A stretch of DNA of 64,000 bases from Euglena gracilis. Taxonomy: Eukaryota > Euglenida > Euglenophyceae > Euglenales. A program made the position numbers and the translations under genes. Position 1 is the first letter of the stretch; the number at the start of each line of letters is the position of its first letter. Below, piece after piece: positions 11,009 to 21,622 of this stretch. The stretch covers positions 52,710,015-52,774,014 of the forward strand of contig CP154956.1 in the NCBI GenBank assembly GCA_039621445.1, in the 5' to 3' direction. The notes below the pieces were generated by a model, which had not been told where the DNA came from, made no database searches, and saw nothing but the letters and a program-made list of their open reading frames with translations.

Positions 11009-12905
11009 CGAGGGGGGGTTTCGCCAGGGGGTAAGCTTCTCTTACCCATAAAGGGATAAGAGCTCAGCGACCCCCCCCCTATGGTGTTCCACACACCGAC
11101 TGCCTGGACTCCCCCCCCCAACATTCTACCCTCAATTTCCAGACCACCCCAACCACTCCATGGTGTCTTACCATCTGACCTTCCAGATAACCATAACATC
11201 CTGAGATGTTTCTATCCTTTAACTCCTGGATGACCCAACTGCCCCTTGGTAATCCGCACACTCTTCCAGAAAACTAAATCCACCAAACTACCAATGCCCC
11301 ACGGTGGTGTCCCCCAAAACCACCAATGTCTTCCCAATGAAATTTCTTAATAATTCCACCACCTTGCTGTTCTCGACACCGACTACACAGATCTCATACC
11401 CCATCGTGCACACCCTCAGCTCCCGGACCATCCCAACCACCCCACGGTGTTAACCACCACACCAACCACCCTGTGGTGACCAACCCACCGCACTTCCGGA
11501 GTACCCTAAATTTCCGGATAACCATGGCACACTGACCTTTCCGATAACCTCACAACGAGTGTTGTTGAGAGTTGACGAGTGTTGACCCCTGAACTGAATA
11601 TCCCCTGCAGCCTTTGGTGCAGAAAATCTCCGGCACTGTCTACCATGGTTGGAGAGTGTGATGACAGCAAGACAAGCGGATCCCAGCAGGTGTGAGTTAA
11701 GAGTCTCCATCCGTTCTTTTTTTTCCAACTGAATCTCAACCGGCATGTGCAGGTTTTTTTTTGTTGACTCCCTTTTGACGGGTGGCTCATTATCAGATTG
11801 GATGTACCTCTTGATTACGGAGCGTGCTGGCCACTCACTCCGGCTTTGAAATCCTGGATCACACCCTGCGGAGTGGACGTGGTCGCCACACACACACACC
11901 CACTCACAGGGATGTCGGAAATGTCATACGGGCCCCCCCTTACTTCACACTGCATCACACGGCTGCGCGCACGGCCCCCACCCCTCCCTAGGCCTGGTTC
12001 GTGGTCCATTGATAGGGCCGGGACTGGACTGGTACTGCGCATGGCACCTCGGGGGCAATGCGCCTGACCAGGCCTGCCTGTGAGGGTTCGGTGCCAGACA
12101 GGAGGTGTTTGCCTTTCTGAGGGGGACATCAGCTGGCAGTGGTAAAGAGAAACCAGGGCCCGCGCTGCCTTGTTTTTGGGGCCGGTTTTTTTTTCAGCCC
12201 CCCCCCCTCCCCCACCCCCGGAAGGGTGACGCAGAGCTCGTTTGTAACGGTCTGCACCACACACACAAGAGCGGTCGGGGACGAGGGTTGGCAGGGTCGT
12301 CACCCCTGACGATGCCCCACCTGCCAGCCTGGGGCGAAACCGCACAGACACACGCGCCCACACCGACGGGGCGATGGCAGTACAGTTGGGGTTTTTTGGG
12401 GACCCCCCCCCTCCCCCCCCCTGTACAGTTGGGATTTTTGGGACCCCCCCCCCTAGTGCCGAACGGTCAGAGACAGATGGCCTTTTTGGACCAAAAATGG
12501 CCTTTTTGGACCAAAAAAAGGCCATAAAAAATTTTTCCGGCGCCTTCGGCGCCGGTTTTTGGCCAATTTTTGAGGGGGGGGGGGTTGGCAGTACAGTTGG
12601 GACCCCAGGACCCTCCCCCCCCCTGTGTTGAGACAGTACAGCAAAAAGTGCCAAAAAATGCAAAAAATCAGACCTCGGGACCCCCCTCCCCCCCCCTGCC
12701 AAAGCCCCGACTGACAACACACTTCCCACAAGCACACACTCTCGGGTCGGCAAGGAGTTCCCCCCAAGGAGTTCCCCCAGCAACACCGATTCAGAAAAGC
12801 GAAACCAGGGCAGCTGAGAAATATGTGGACAATACGAGCTCGAGCTTTCCTCTGCATGCCCCCATGCCCCCATGGACCTGATTTTTGGTTGGTTTAGTTT
12901 ATTTT
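10871..12905. other. Low-complexity stretch without a recognisable gene
   Basis: It holds a G-run block (10961-11008, over 40 G interrupted by CCC), C-rich CCAACCACCCCA-type imperfect repeats (11090-11560), a CA run (11887-11900), and repeats of ACAGTTGGG next to C-runs (12385-12620). A hairpin CCGGCGCCTTCGGCGCCGG lies at 12537-12555. A 352-codon minus-strand frame (12873-11815) is Gly/Pro/Ser filler over these repeats and not a credible protein. Confidence 0.6.
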
Positions 12906-12907
12906 GA

Positions 12908-12914
12908 TTTATCC

Positions 12915-12967
<53 letters not shown>
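12908..12967 (+). repeat. (CTAT)n microsatellite
   Basis: About 14 uninterrupted tetranucleotide units, followed by a T-rich tract to about 13010. Confidence 0.97.
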
Positions 12968-12968
<1 letters not shown>

Positions 12969-13316
12969 TTATTTTTTTCATTTTATTATTTTCTTTCTAT
13001 TTTTTTTTTTGCAGGCTAGGCTGCCAGAACCCCGGTTCTAGGGATACCATTGTGCACACCACGACCCCTCCCCACACGGACGGCTGCACATTGGATGCCC
13101 TCCCTCCCCCCCCCAGCCTGCACCACTGACACCAACCGATCCCCCCCCCTGGCCTTTTGGGTGCTTTTCAACGTGCTCAAACACACCCAAGCCTCTCGAA
13201 GCAGGTGAGCAGTGTTTCTGGAAGAACCAACCTAATATCGCCGAGACGTCTCTCAGCCCCCCCCCACCCCAGCCCTTGGCCTGCCTACATGCCTCCTCCT
13301 CTGTTTTCTATGTCGT
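12968..13316. other. Unassigned C/T-rich DNA
   Basis: T-rich, then C-rich sequence with no repeated unit or credible reading frame seen. Confidence 0.5.
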
Positions 13317-13505
13317 CCTCTCTCGGTCCACCGCGGCCGTCGACCTGTTGTTGTTTCTCGCTCGGCCCACCGCGGCCGTCGACCTGTCGTTGTTCTCTCT
13401 CGGTCCACCGCGGCCGTCGATTTGTCGTTGTTCTCTCTCGGTCCGCCGCGGCCGTCGACCTGTCGTTGTTCTCCCTCGGTCCACTGTGGCCGTCGTCCTC
13501 TTGTC
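13317..13505 (+). repeat. 38-39-bp minisatellite, 5 units
   Basis: CCGCGGCCGTCGACCTG blocks recur at 13331, 13370, 13408, 13446 and (mutated) 13484, separated by TTGTTCTCTCTCGGTCCA. Since 38 is not a multiple of 3, the same peptide (AAVDL-like) appears in shifted frames, arguing against a coding repeat. Confidence 0.9.
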
Positions 13506-14640
13506 TGTTCTCACCCCGCCATCAACCCCGGAGCTCCTCTCGGGCCCCAGCGGCCTTATTGAACCCCACACAATTTATTGTGCCGGCCCATGCCATCATC
13601 TCTGTCTCCCCCCCTTCTGTTCGTTCTCTGTCATGCTGCCGCCAGCATCCTTCTGAGTCCGTGAGCCTCCATCCGCTTAATAACCTCCCTATGATGGACT
13701 GTCCAGGGGTGACGCTGGATTTTATACCCACCAACCCCACCCCCAATGGCTTTTGATGCCCAGCAGCTGGTTGGTGGCCCTGCTTTCCTTCTCGCCCCAT
13801 TTCACCAGCACCACTCTCAGGGGGTGTCTGGGACACGGGGGGGACGCGGGGGGGGACGCGGGGGGGGGACGCGGGGGAGACGCCATTTTTGGGACAATGA
13901 AATTAGGAATTTGCTGCGAGAAAATTTTAGCCAAATTAGGATTCTACCACAACAAATTAAGACAAACCCACCCCAAATTAGGAATCACCCACCGCAAGTT
14001 AGGAATCACCCACACCAAATTAGGAATCACCAACCTCAAATTTGCCTGAAATTAGGAATCAGCCTTTTGAATTTGGCTGTTTCGAGAACAAAATTTTGGT
14101 TCCAAAGTGGGACGCGGGGAGGACGCGGGGGGGGACGCGGGGGGGACGCGGGGGAGACACCCCCTCAGCCATGTCTTACCCTCACAGAGACCCAGGATGG
14201 CGTTGGTGGATAATATTCGGGGGGGGGGGGTAGCGGGCACTCAACTGTAAGAGGCCGTCAGTCGTGTGATGATCAGGGCCGCAGGGTTGGTACCCCTAAT
14301 GCTGAACACCCAGCAAACTGTACCTCCACGGCACCAGCTGTGGATCCATATTTGGACCTTCCCAGTGCCCCCATGAGGAGACCACCTTCTGCAACCCCCT
14401 CCGCCCACTCCACACCCCGCCCCCGGGTCCTGCAATGCCAACCCCAGCCCGCCAGCCAGCTGAACGATCCCCGGCAGCAGCCACTTGCCCCCCCCCCCTG
14501 GAGGGTGGACCAGCGGCCCCCAGCCCCCACTCACTCCCACCACCCCACCCTGTACCACGCTCATCATGGAGCGGCATCCGGGCCCCAGGTAGGCCCCTTG
14601 GAGGCAGGGCCATAGTGGTCCTGTCGACCTTGGGCATTGC
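13506..14640. other. Unassigned stretch with short G-rich and AATTAGGAATC repeats
   Basis: Contains two clusters of GGGGGACGC repeats (about 13838-13880 and 14108-14160) and a ~20-bp repeat built on AAATTAGGAATCACCCAC (about 13965-14060; a relative of it recurs near 17215-17240). No credible gene. Confidence 0.55.
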
Positions 14641-14654
14641 AGTGAAGTGGGGCG

Positions 14655-14805
14655 CTTCTAATCCTAATCCTAATCCCTCCCCCCTCCCCCTCCCCCCTCC
14701 CCCTCCCCCCCCCACCCTCCCCCTCCCCCTCCCCCTCCCTCTCCCCCTCCCTCACCCCCTCCCTCTCCCCCTCCCTCTCCCCCTCCCCCTCCCCCCTCCC
14801 CAAAA
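14655..14805 (+). repeat. CTAATC triplet followed by (CCCTCC)n hexanucleotide satellite
   Basis: Three CTAATC units run into about 120 bases of CCCTCC-type repeats. A second CCCTCC block flanks the other side of the fold-back element (14870-14910 and 15361-15445). The C-rich strand could form i-motifs and its complement G-quadruplexes. Confidence 0.85.
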
Positions 14806-14910
14806 TTTTGGAGATAAAATTCATCCATTCTCAATCGTCAATGGTTAGTTGCACATTTCAGATACCCCCCCCCTCCCCCCTTCCCCTCCCCCCCCCCCCT
14901 CCCCCCTCCC

Positions 14911-15360
14911 CAGGGCTGGATAGAGGTAGAGGTAGAGGTCAAAGTCCTCTACCTCTATCTGACCCACCTCTACCTCTACCTCTACCTCTATGTCACCTCT
15001 ATGTCCATAAAATGTCATAAAATGGCACCATAAGGGCCACAAAAGGCTCCAAATGCCTCAAATTTGGCAAATTAGTATCTCAACGCATCTTATTTAGGTT
15101 AGGAATGAGAAAAAATATCCGGATGGGTGGTTTCAAAAATTGCAATAAGAGATTTGTGACAAGAATGGCCAATTTCTGATTTTTTTCCATAAAATTGCCT
15201 TCGTTTGGCATGAATTTTCTTTGATAAGCCACTTCCCTTCGAAGTTTGACATTGAGGTGACATAGAGGGCCAGTAGAGGTAGAGGTGACCTCTACCTCTA
15301 CCTCTACCTCTACCTCTACCTCTACCTCTACCTCTATCCCTCTACCTCTATCCAGCCCTG
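14911..15360. mobile_element. 450-bp fold-back element with (GAGGTA)n terminal inverted repeats
   Basis: The left end CAGGGCTGGATAGAGGTAGA is the exact inverse of the right end, which finishes CTATCCAGCCCTG. Both arms expand into CTCTAC/GAGGTA hexanucleotide runs (14930-15000 and 15276-15345). The interior (15005-15270) is unique AT-rich DNA with no ORF. It sits inside the CCCTCC satellite, which hides any target duplication. CAGGG ends suggest a hAT-type MITE, but this is an inference. Confidence 0.6.
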
Positions 15361-15549
15361 CCCTCCACCTCCCGCCTCCCCCTCCCGCCTCCCCTCCCCC
15401 CTCCCCCTCCCCCTCCCCCTCCCCTCCTCCCCCCTCCCCCCCCCACAGGATTGCAGTGGATTAGGAATCCCGTGGTTAGATGTACCCATCTGAATATCCA
15501 TCTGCTGCAGGGAGCTGGGGACATAAAACGTTGAAATGCCCCAACAAAC

Positions 15550-15845
15550 CAGGAGCCGCAAGAAACGGAAGCTGGATTTTCCTGTGAAATGCGATGAAGC
15601 CTTGCGAAACAGGTTTCATTTCTTCCCCTCTTCCGCCACAACTCTTTTTCACATTCTGCAGTCTCAGACCAGAGACCGTGGAGGACATTCTGAAGGTTGT
15701 TCCTGAGAAACGATATCACCCAGGACTGGTTGTGGAAGTTCCCGATGCCAATGTTCTGCACCGGGCCTTGGGCTTGCCCACCTCACCAATCGCGCAGGGT
15801 GACAACCCTGACGCCTCCCTTGCACTCTTCCGAAAAGGGCTTTCG
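15550..15845 (+). other. Candidate host-gene exon fragment
   Basis: This stretch is compositionally normal, unlike its surroundings. A pyrimidine tract ending CACATTCTGCAG (about 15650-15661) looks like a 3' splice site. It is followed by an open plus-strand frame reading LRPETVEDILKVVPEKRY and on to about 15845, where it runs into a minisatellite. The peptide (about 60 codons) is non-repetitive and charged, but I do not recognise a family. No matching 5' exon or downstream donor was identified. Confidence 0.3.
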
Positions 15846-16210
15846 AAATTTTGGCTGCCAACCCCCCCAGGTTTTTTTCAGTTGGAAATATTGGCCCCCC
15901 CCCCCCGGTTTTTTTTTACCCCCTGGGTTTTTTCAGAAGTACGGTTGGAAATTTTGGCTGCCACCCACCCCCCTCCCCCAGTTTTTTTTCCCCGAATTAC
16001 AGTTGGAAATTTTGGCAACCCCCCCAGTCTTTTTTCAGAATTACGGTTGGAAGCAACCCTCCCGGTATTTTTACCCACCCACCCTCCGGTTTTTTTTTTT
16101 GAATTACAGTTGGAAAGTTTTGGCTGACCCCCCCGGATTTTTTCAAAATCACGTTTGGAAACTTTGGCTGTCACCCCCCGGGTTTTTTTTTTTTTTAGAA
16201 TTATGGAGGT
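15840..16210 (+). repeat. GGTTGGAAATTTTGG minisatellite, array 1
   Basis: About seven units built on TTACGGTTGGAAATTTTGGC, then C-runs, then T-runs, with unit length 40-75 bp. Related arrays lie at 19140-19570, 20840-20945, 22752-22872, 24160-24250, 25790-26760, 27495-28330 and 28950-29600. The runs of P and F in conceptual translations are artefacts of C-runs and T-runs. Confidence 0.9.
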
Positions 16211-17442
16211 TAGGCAGGGGTGGGGGGGGCAGGGATGGATGGGAAGCCCTTCGGTATTGAGGTAGGTGGTAGGGGGGGGTCCCGACCACCCCCCCCTGGG
16301 GGGTAAGGTGGTAGGGGGGGTCCGGACCAACCCCCCCCCCTACATGTTGGGAGGGGGGTCCGCTCCCCCCCCCCCTCCCTCCTTGACAGGTGCCAAAAAT
16401 AGCAGAAAATTTTCTTCCGGCGCTGCGCGCCGGAAAATGAGCAAAAAACACCCCTTTTGCTGACGTTTGGCCATATTGCCCATTTTTTGATGTGTTGGTG
16501 TTTTCCCCCAAAAACATGTTCAAAAAATTAAAAAAAAATGAGCATTTTTGGATCGATTTTCAAACAAAAATCAGGGTTTTTTGACCGATTCCGACCCAAT
16601 TTCCGGCCCTTTGCCCGTCCATGAAATCAAAAAAATTTCGCCCCCCCCCCCTAAATTTCGAGGTAGGACGGGGGGGCACGACACCCCCCCCCCCCCTCCG
16701 TGTCGGGAGGGGGGGTCCGACCAACCCACACCCCCCCTCAAGGCTTCCCATCCATCCCTGGGGGGGGGGGTTGGGGCTCCGCCCCTAAAGGAATTTCATG
16801 GAAAAACTTCACTGGTGAAGTTCACCGGAGACTACCCCTCCTTATTTGACCCCCCTTAGTTGAGCATTTGGGTCCGGGGAAAATTTTTTTTAAGGCGCCG
16901 AAAAATTTTTTTGGCCTCTCTGAGAGTACACCCCCCCCGACCCCCCCCCCCCCCGCGACCCCCCCGCAACCCCCCCGCGACCCGCACATAGAGGGTTTCC
17001 GCATCCTTGTGGGAGCCAAAAAATGGCACCCACCATCCACCCCCCCCATTATGTACCTCCCCCCGGGAGGCCAAAATTGGGGGGGAGGTGCACAATGGGG
17101 GGGGCAATGGGGAACATGCCTGGGGATGGCCGGGCGAGGTGCATTCCTCCTGAATGCTACCCCCACATTATTCACCTCCTCCCCAGGGGCTATATACTGG
17201 GGTGGGTGGATGGTAATTAGGAATTGGCACCCAAATTAGGAATCAAAATTGCCAAGAATGTGTGATAAATTCCTAATTGGATCTATTTTTGGATCCAAAA
17301 GTTCTAAAAATAGGTCCCATGTGACGTTATACATGAGAGGTCACACTTGTCACGTGTGACCCGTCAAAACTGCCACATTCCCCCCGCGACCCCCCCCCCC
17401 CCTCCCGCGACCCCCCGCGACCCGTACACCCCCTCTCTATAT
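16211..17442. other. C/G-run-rich stretch without a gene
   Basis: Many C8-C14 and G8-G10 runs. A hairpin CCGGCGCTGCGCGCCGG lies at 16417-16433. An imperfect GGTGGTAGGGGGGGTC duplication lies at 16262-16330, and a small palindrome around GTCACACTTGTCACGTGTGA at about 17339. No credible ORF. Confidence 0.55.
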
Positions 17443-17550
17443 AAAAATTGTGGGCATAACCCGTATTCAGGCCGTATAACGGGTCAAGGGCGCCTACGGC
17501 GCCCTTGACCCGTTATACGGCCTGAATACGGGTTATAGCCCACAATTTTT
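17443..17550. repeat. ~108-bp near-perfect palindrome (hairpin)
   Basis: Two ~52-bp arms meet at about 17496. The arms run from AAAAATTGTGGGC inward to GGGTCAAGGGCGCC, with loop TAC, so the stem closes as C(TACG)G. One base is missing in the left arm near 17455. It contains no terminator-like U tract beyond the closing A5/T5. It could be a small fold-back element or a structured transcript. Confidence 0.9.
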
Positions 17551-17765
17551 CTGTAACCGTGAATAGAAAGGCCCGGCGCCTGCCCTGTTTTTCGTGGGTG
17601 TGCTTCACGCCAGGTTTTCGGGCATTTTTTTGTCATTTTTCACCCAAAAATCCTATTCACAAAAATATGCCCTGTTTTTCGTGAATATCTATTCACAAAA
17701 AACAGGGCATATTTTTGTGAATTGAAAATATGCCCTGTTTTTTGTGAATAGAAACAGGTCTTTGG
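17551..17765. repeat. Inverted TTCACGAAAAACAGGGCATA motif cluster
   Basis: Alternating forward and inverted copies of ATGCCCTGTTTTTCGTGAAT. The head (CCGTGAATAG with GGCGCCTGCCCTG) is also found inside both arms of the larger inverted repeat (about 18720-18870 and 21935-22080), so it is an interspersed palindromic family. Confidence 0.85.
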
Positions 17766-18044
17766 AAATGGTGTCCAAATGACCCGAATCATACCCACAT
17801 GGCACCGCTGGTCCTGGAAAACGAGAAATGGGCGTTGGGCCAAGTAATTGGGGGGCACTTTGGGGGGGGGGGACTGGGCGCCGAAGGCGCACGGTCCCCC
17901 CCAAAGGCCCCCACAATGCTTGGCCTGACGCCGATATTCGCTTTAGAGCCTAACGGATCACAGAGGGTCGGTATTTTATCCACATTGCTTGTGTTGTTCC
18001 TCAGTCTGTTCTTGCAAAAATGGCGAAGAAAGCCGCAAACGCCA
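17766..18044 (+). other. Unique stretch ending in a possible gene start
   Basis: Mostly non-repetitive. A possible 5' leader is followed by ATGGCGAAGAAAGCCGCAAA at 18020, encoding MAKKAANAMDRM. The inverted-repeat arm begins 25 bases later and the frame closes soon after, so if this was a gene its body is missing. Weak evidence only. Confidence 0.2.
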
Positions 18045-19172
18045 TGGACCGAATGTTGCCACAACCCCCAAAACTGTGTATTGGGGCTCTGGCTTCACGC
18101 CCGAACCGGCGTCCAATGCTGGTCAGGTTGGTTCGGGCGGGAAGACGGCGTCCAGGGGACCCAAAATGAAAAGTGCCAAAAAGTGTCCAAAATGGGTTTT
18201 AGACATGTGGCAACCATATAATCATATCTGAGCAGTTTTTGGGGGGTATTTGGTCAGAAATTGGGGGATTTTGTGCAACACTTTCCATTTGGTCAAATTT
18301 GGCGAATTTCTGAAATGGAGTACCATGCAGCACGGCTGAAATCTAAGGCCATCTGCTGAAAGCCCTCGAGAAGGGCTATCGATCAAGGGGCAACATGGCA
18401 GGTGAACAGTGGGTTTTGGAATTTGCGAAAAGGGTCGGAACATTGCGATTGGCAATTTTTAGGGCGCTGTGCAGTGTGGCTGAGTTCTGAGGGTACCAAA
18501 CGAAAGCTCATGGGGAAAGCTTTCAATTGATATGCTGTATGGCACCTCAGGTGTGGGATTTCACAAATTAGGATGTCAAAATTTGGAATACACGATCGCT
18601 GAAAATAAGCGCTGTGTGCAGTATTGCTGATTCCTGTGGCCATCTGTAAAAAGCCCTTGAGAAGAGCTTTCGATTGATGGGATTGACAGGTTTTTGGGTT
18701 TCATTTCAGTAAAATTCGTATTCACGAAAATATGCCCTGTTTTTCGTGAATAGGTATTCACGAAAAACAGAGCATATTTTCGTGAATTGAAAATATGCCC
18801 TGTTTTCCGTGTTCACACCCACGAAAAACAGGGCAGGCGCCGGGCCTCTATTCACGGTTACAAAGCCAAATTTTTGACCCCGGGGGGGGGTGACAACCAA
18901 AATTTCCAACCGTAATTTTTAAAAAACCCAAGGGGGGCAGCCAAAATCTCCAACCATAGGAGATCAGGCGGTGAACTTTGGGTTTTTCGGGAGGGACCCC
19001 CCACCCCCCCTCTTCATTGGAAATACATGGACGAACTTCTCCGGTGAACATCCCCCCCTTAATTGAGCATTTGGGGGGTCCATTAGGCCGTAGGTGTCAA
19101 ATAAAGGGGGGGGTTGTTGGAAATTTTGGAACAACCCCCCGCCCCGGGTTTTTTTACCCACCCTGGGTGTTT
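18045..19172 (+). repeat. Left arm of a 1,128-bp inverted repeat
   Basis: It pairs with 21623-22750: coordinate sums are constant (40795) at both arm ends, so the arms have equal length with no net indel. I noticed only a few substitutions, such as near 18767 and 22032. Contents: GCCCGAACCGGCGTC palindromes, a ~147-bp triplicate (18230-18715), the CAGGGCATA inverted cluster and a piece of minisatellite. No gene. Confidence 0.95.
18230..18715 (+). repeat. ~147-bp tandem unit, about 3 copies
   Basis: Landmarks (C/G)GAAAGC..., GAGAAG.GCT, TCGAT.GATGG and GTGTGGGAT...AATTAGGATG recur near 18355, 18500 and 18648. The exact inverse is at 22080-22565, and a diverged copy at 25080-25580. The period is close to nucleosomal DNA length, but function is unknown. 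Confidence 0.7.
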
Positions 19173-19570
19173 TTTTTAAAAAAAATTACGGTTTGAAATT
19201 TTGGCTGCCCCCCTGGGGTTTTTTTTGAATTATGGTTGGAAAATTTGCCCCCCACCCTGGGTTTTTTTAAAATTACGGTTGGAAATTTTGGCTGTCACCC
19301 GCCCCCCCCGGGGGTTTTTTTTTTTCAGAATTATGGTTGGAAGTTTTGGCTGCTACCCCAATTATTTTTTGGATTTAGGGTTGGAAATTTTTGCTGCTCT
19401 CTCCCCCCCCCCGGGTTTTTTTTTCACGGTTGCCACCCCCCCAGGTTTTTTCAGAATTACGGTTGGAAATTTTGGCTGCCAACCCCCCCCCCCCCCCCTC
19501 TGTTTTTTTTTACCCCTCCTGTTTTTTTTCAAAAGTTCGGTTTGAAATTTTGGCTGCCACCGGTCCTAGG
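19173..19570 (+). repeat. GGTTGGAAATTTTGG minisatellite, array 2
   Basis: About seven units of the same family as 15840-16210. It abuts the left TIR of the 1.26-kb element at 19571. Confidence 0.9.
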
Positions 19571-20828
19571 CGGTAGACTGGGGGGGGGGGTCCTGGGTGG
19601 TCGGCCGACTAGTCGGCCGACCACCCAATTGGTCGGCCGACTAGGCCTGGTCGGCAGCTAGTCGGCGAGACAGGGGGGGGGGGGGTCCTGGGTGGTCGGC
19701 GGACTAGTCGGCCGACCACCCACTCTAATGTAGTTACGGGCCAGTCTCGCCGACTTTTTATGAAGAAAATTGTATGCAAACTAGTCGGTGGCTAGTCGGT
19801 GGGCATAAAAATGGTCTGTGGCGGGTCCAAACCACCCGGAAATGGTCCGGATGGGGCCAAATAAGTGCCTTACACCAACAGTAACACCCTCAGATGGAAA
19901 TTTTTGGTCGGTGGGGGGTCGGTGGGCCCTTGATGGGGTCCGGAGGGGTAAAAAAGCCAATGACGAAACAGGGATTACATGAAAATCCTTTAGAAATGCA
20001 AGCATTCTGCATCAGGACAGGCTGAAAACTCCCCCCTCCACCCCCACCCGAGCCCAGATAACAAAATCCCTTCTATGTTGGCAACATACTCCGGGGTTAA
20101 GTCGTTTTTGTGGCTCACTTTGGCATAGGCGGGGGGGGCTCCGCCCCCCCACCCCGCACCCCCCCCCTCAAATAACAAACTCCCTTCTATGTTGGCAACA
20201 TACTCCGGGGCTAAGTCGTTTTTGTGGCTCACTTTGGCATAGGCGGGGGGGGCTCCGCCCCCCCCCCCCCCCCCCCCCTCAAATAACAAAATCCCTTCTA
20301 TGTTGGCAACATACTCCGGGGTTAAGTCGTTTTTGTGGCTCACTTTGGCATAGGCGGGGGGGGGGGTTCCGCCCCCCCCGCACCCCCCCCTCAAATAACA
20401 AAATCCCTTCTATGTTGGCAATATACTTGGAGGGCTAAGTCCTTTTGTGCAAAATTTGACTTATATTGACTTATATACAACGGATAGAGGTGTTCTTTTG
20501 CCAAAAGTGGCCCAAAATGGACATTTTCCCCCAATTTTTTTGCATATTGACCCCCGATTGGGGGGTTCTGGAGCCATTTGGGTGGGTTTTGACTGGTTTT
20601 GGGGTGATTTGGACAAAATTTTTTCTCGGGGGGGGGGGCTTAAAAGTCGGCGAAACTGGCCCGTAACTACATTAGAGTGGGTGGTCGGCCGACTAGTCGG
20701 CCGAACACCCAGGACCCCCCCCCCCTGTCTCCCCCACTAACTGCCGACCAGGCCCAGTCGGCCGACCAATTGGGTGGTCGGGCGGCTAGTCGGCCGACCA
20801 CCCAGGACCCCCCCCCCCCAGTCTACCG
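19571..20828 (+). mobile_element. 1.26-kb TIR element, copy 2 (complete)
   Basis: Starts CGGTAGACTGG and ends CCAGTCTACCG. The terminal inverted repeats are about 190 bp, each built from nested palindromes such as GGTCGGCCGACTAGTCGGCC. The inner TIR boundary is near GGCCAGTCTCGCCGACTTTT (left) and AAAAGTCGGCGAAACTGGCC (right). The interior has the 108-bp minisatellite (20058-20430) and unique flanks, but no transposase. No clear target duplication is seen. It is probably mobilised in trans by an unknown DNA transposase. Confidence 0.85.
20058..20430 (-). repeat. ~108-bp G-rich minisatellite, copy 2 (3.5 units)
   Basis: The reverse complement of the units at 7803-8378, inside TIR element copy 2. 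Units start near 20060, 20170, 20281 and 20396. Confidence 0.92.
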
Positions 20829-20976
20829 TTTCCCACTGCTGCCACCCCCCACCCCCCTCCCCCAGTTTTTTTTCTCCAAATTACGGTTGGAAATTTTGGC
20901 AACCCCCCCAGTCTTTTTTCAGAATTACGGTTGGAAGCAACCCCCCCCCCTGTTTTTTTTTACCCACCCGCCCTCC

Positions 20977-21420
20977 GACAATGGGTGTCTGGCTGCGCAT
21001 GCTCACCAAACGGTCCTGTAACGAAGGTATTTTGTTATTGGGGGCGGGGGGGGGGGGTGCGGGGGGGGGCGGCAGCCCCCCCCCCCCCGCTAGACGACCA
21101 AGGGCGCCGAAGGCGCCCTCCGACAATGGGTGTCTGGTTGCGCATGCTCACCAAACGGTCCGGTAACGAAGGGATTTTGTCATTGGGGGCGGGGGGGGGG
21201 GTGCGGGGGGGGGGCGGCAGCCCCCCCCCCCCCCGCTAGACGACCAAGGGCGCCGAAGGCGCCCTCCGACAATGGGTGTCTGGTTGCGCATGCTCACCAA
21301 ACGGTCCGGTAACGAAGGGATTTTGTTATTGGGGGCGGGGGGGTGCGGGGGGGGGGGCGGCAGCCCCCCCCGCTAGACGACCAAGGGCGCCGAAGGCGCC
21401 CTCCGACAATGGGTGTCTGA
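20977..21420 (+). repeat. ~144-bp tandem array, 3 units, first copy
   Basis: GACAATGGGTGTCTGG recurs at 20977, 21121, 21268 and 21405. Each unit has GCGCATGCTCACCAAACGGT, a G-run/C-run hairpin and the tetraloop hairpin GGGCGCCGAAGGCGCCC. The second array is at 24281-24721. Confidence 0.92.
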
Positions 21421-21447
21421 AACCGTGTCTGGGGGCTCCGTTTTCAT

Positions 21448-21522
21448 GCCCGAACCGGCGTCTGGGACGCCGGTTCGGGCGGGAAATTTCTGCGCCGAAC
21501 CGGCGTCCCAGACGCCGGTTCG
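21448..21522. repeat. Paired GACGCCGGTTCGGGC palindromes
   Basis: Two hairpins: 21448-21480 (arms GCCCGAACCGGCGTC, loop TGG) and 21496-21522 (arms CGAACCGGCGTC, loop CCA). The same arm sequence recurs singly near 18105, 22680, 24747-24830, 25683, 25744 and 25773. Confidence 0.9.
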
Positions 21523-21622
21523 GGCAGGAAACTGGCGTCTGGGGGAGCCAAAATGAAATGTGTCAAGAACTGTGTTTGGGCCAAGAGTTAGGGGGAGCCC
21601 AGGGGCGGGGACCGCGGCGCCG

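Noticed and set aside
11815-12873. 352-codon minus-strand frame
   Set aside because: Composition is Gly/Pro/Ser from C- and G-runs; it crosses repeats and a hairpin and has no domain-like segment.
14655-14680. CTAATC repeats as telomeric sequence
   Set aside because: Only three units, internal to other satellites; insufficient for a telomere.
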